Source: Saprospiraceae bacterium (lineage in GTDB: Bacteria > Bacteroidota > Bacteroidia > Chitinophagales > Saprospiraceae). Taken from it: 34,128 bases of DNA. The translations under genes and the position numbers were made by a program. The DNA is taken from the NCBI GenBank assembly GCA_013002995.1, contig JABDLO010000081.1, forward strand, positions 1-34,128, in the 5' to 3' direction. A model generated the notes under the pieces. It was not told the origin of the DNA. It did no database searches and saw only the letters and a list, made by a program, of their open reading frames with translations. Positions 32,781 through 34,128 of the stretch are shown here, in pieces. Every line of letters starts with the position of its first letter. Position 1 is the stretch's first letter.

Positions 32781-34128
32781 ATGAAAGTCAATTATTTATT
32801 ATTAATATTTACACTTTTTTTATCCTCAATAGCAGTCGGCCAGGTTCCCGGTCGTGCTACACATTGGTCTGAAGACGGAAATGGGATCTACACTGCATCA
32901 TCAGAAGGAATTACACTATCTAATCCCTTAACCAGAGAAGAAACCATAACTATCAATTCAGAATTATTGACCCCTACTGGAGAAAATAGCCCTCTTGAAG
33001 TAAAAGATTTCACCTTTTCAGATGACCGTTCAAAGATACTTATCTATACCAATTCAAAGCGTGTGTGGAGATATGAAACACGCGGTGATTACTGGTTGCT
33101 AGATTTGAATACACAAGTTCTCCAGAAACTCGGTAAAAGCATGCCTCCTTCATCTTTAATGTTTGCCAAGTTATCCACTGATGGATCACAAGTCGCCTAC
33201 GTTCACAATCATAACATATATCTTGAAAATCCTTCTACTGGTGAACTAAAACAACTTACTACCTCCAATGGAACACCAAAGTTGATCAATGGTACATTCG
33301 ACTGGGCATATGAAGAAGAATTCAGTTGCCTTGATGGGTTCAGGTGGAGTCCTGATGGTCGTTACATCGCCTTCTGGCAAGTAGATGCAAATGATATCAG
33401 GGATTTCTATATGATCAACAATACTGATAGCATCTACCCTTTCAATGTTCCAGTAGAATACCCTAAAGTGGGTGAAGATCCATCTTCATGTAGAATTGGG
33501 GTAATCAACGTAGCGGATCAATCCATTAAGTGGATGAATGTCCCAGGAGACACAAGACAAAACTACATCCCCAGAATGGAATGGGCAGCCAATTCCAGTG
33601 AAGTTATGATTCAGCAATTGAATCGAAAGCAAAATGAATCTAATTTATTTATAGCTGATGTAAAATCTGGGTCGGCTAAATTACTGTTTACAGAAAAAGA
33701 TGATTCCTGGATTTCAGTGAGAAGTAAATGGCCCAATGGCAATGGATGGAGGTGGATAGATGATGGGGCAGCCTTTTTATGGATTACAGAAGCTGATGGT
33801 TGGCGACATGTATACAGAATCACAAGAGATGGGAATAAAACACTAGTTACAGAAGGAGCTTACGACATCATTAATCCACTACGAGTAGTAGTAGAAACCG
33901 GAGATGTCTACTTTACTGCATCACCTGACAATGCAACTGAAAAATACTTGTACCATGTTAACTACAAGGATGGTCAACAAGCTAAAAGATTGACTCCGGA
34001 AAACCAGGAGGGGACGCACAATTACACCATTTCACCCAATGGAAAGATAGCCGTTCACAGATTTTCTAATTATTTCAGCTGGCCTATGAGAGAATGGGTG
34101 AGCCTTCCAGGTCACGGATCCATTGATG
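32781..34128 (+). CDS. Dipeptidyl peptidase IV (S9 family), N-terminal part (cut by window edge)
   Basis: The frame is open from the ATG at 32781 to the right edge, 449 codons. A signal peptide (MKVNYLLLIFTLFLSSIAVG, cut before or after Q21) sends it to the periplasm or outside. The rest is the eight-bladed beta-propeller domain of DPP IV: repeated ...SPDG/SDDR...W.. blades, and FDWAYEEEFSC with the Glu pair (178-180) that holds the substrate's free N-terminus in DPP IV. The catalytic Ser/Asp/His hydrolase domain lies beyond the window. The enzyme would cut X-Pro or X-Ala dipeptides from peptide N-termini. A prolyl tripeptidyl peptidase is the closest alternative. It is divergent from mnmA, with a 143-base gap. 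Confidence 0.9.
   Translation, partial: MKVNYLLLIFTLFLSSIAVGQVPGRATHWSEDGNGIYTASSEGITLSNPLTREETITINSELLTPTGENSPLEVKDFTFSDDRSKILIYTNSKRVWRYETRGDYWLLDLNTQVLQKLGKSMPPSSLMFAKLSTDGSQVAYVHNHNIYLENPSTGELKQLTTSNGTPKLINGTFDWAYEEEFSCLDGFRWSPDGRYIAFWQVDANDIRDFYMINNTDSIYPFNVPVEYPKVGEDPSSCRIGVINVADQSIKWMNVPGDTRQNYIPRMEWAANSSEVMIQQLNRKQNESNLFIADVKSGSAKLLFTEKDDSWISVRSKWPNGNGWRWIDDGAAFLWITEADGWRHVYRITRDGNKTLVTEGAYDIINPLRVVVETGDVYFTASPDNATEKYLYHVNYKDGQQAKRLTPENQEGTHNYTISPNGKIAVHRFSNYFSWPMREWVSLPGHGSID

Noticed and set aside
1-34128. Mobile element, phage, CRISPR or defence island
   Set aside because: No transposase, integrase, repeat array, tRNA-linked junction or toxin-antitoxin-like pair was seen; all strands are filled with core genes.

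Overview
The window looks like chromosomal core DNA of a member of the Bacteroidota, probably a free-living, respiring and possibly gliding bacterium of the Cytophagales/Saprospirales type. The order-level placement is a guess. The evidence for the phylum is the ftsX-DUF3098-uppP-truB gene order, gldA/gldF/gldG homologues, a DUF6089 outer-membrane barrel, a Bacteroidota-style PurM, many SPII lipoproteins and '...Q'-ending signal peptides, and several TAnnTTTG (-7) promoter elements. No tRNA or rRNA gene, CRISPR array, insertion sequence, phage gene or recognisable defence system is visible. Coding density is high, the base composition looks even, and the only gene-free stretch over 300 bases is 19805-20149.

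Layout, left to right. (1) 1-4639, minus strand: a tight run ftsX, DUF3098, uppP, truB, gldA, gldF, gldG (gldG cut by the left edge), joining division, undecaprenyl phosphate recycling, tRNA pseudouridylation and the Gld ABC transporter. (2) 4769-8028, plus strand: a small secreted protein overlapping or abutting glpD, a short outer-membrane barrel followed by a clear terminator, and an SRPBCC protein. (3) 8025-8780: tpiA on minus, divergent from a plus-strand run DUF72-ppk1-purB and an LEA-like helical protein (8861-13800). (4) 13809-19804, minus: purM, rplS with its own promoter and terminator, then ccmE-ccmF-DUF2520-unknown 91-aa protein as an overlapping unit. (5) 20168-27200: ftsE (far from ftsX), a DUF255 thioredoxin-like lipoprotein on minus, a YkuK-like RNase-H-fold protein, and a tandem pair of M16 peptidases (one catalytic, one degenerate). 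(6) 27249-29267: uridine kinase divergent from a CNT nucleoside transporter. (7) 29272-34128: DUF6089 barrel, rimM, a lipoprotein and mnmA on minus, then the N-terminal two thirds or so of a dipeptidyl peptidase IV on plus, cut by the right edge.

Functionally the genes are housekeeping: cell envelope and division (ftsE, ftsX, uppP), RNA and ribosome maturation (truB, mnmA, rimM, rplS), purine and pyrimidine metabolism (purB, purM, udk, CNT transporter), triose/glycerol-phosphate metabolism (glpD, tpiA), polyphosphate (ppk1), cytochrome c maturation (ccmE, ccmF) and envelope peptidases. I did not find a convincing new multi-gene system. The points most worth a second look are the Cys-type CcmE (CxxxY), ftsE separated from ftsX, the gld ABC genes joined to the ftsX run, the non-ATG start of glpD coupled to a secreted protein, an apparently leaderless purM, and a palindromic double -7 element between tpiA and the DUF72 gene. 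Statements about families rest on recognising motifs by eye; no search was run.
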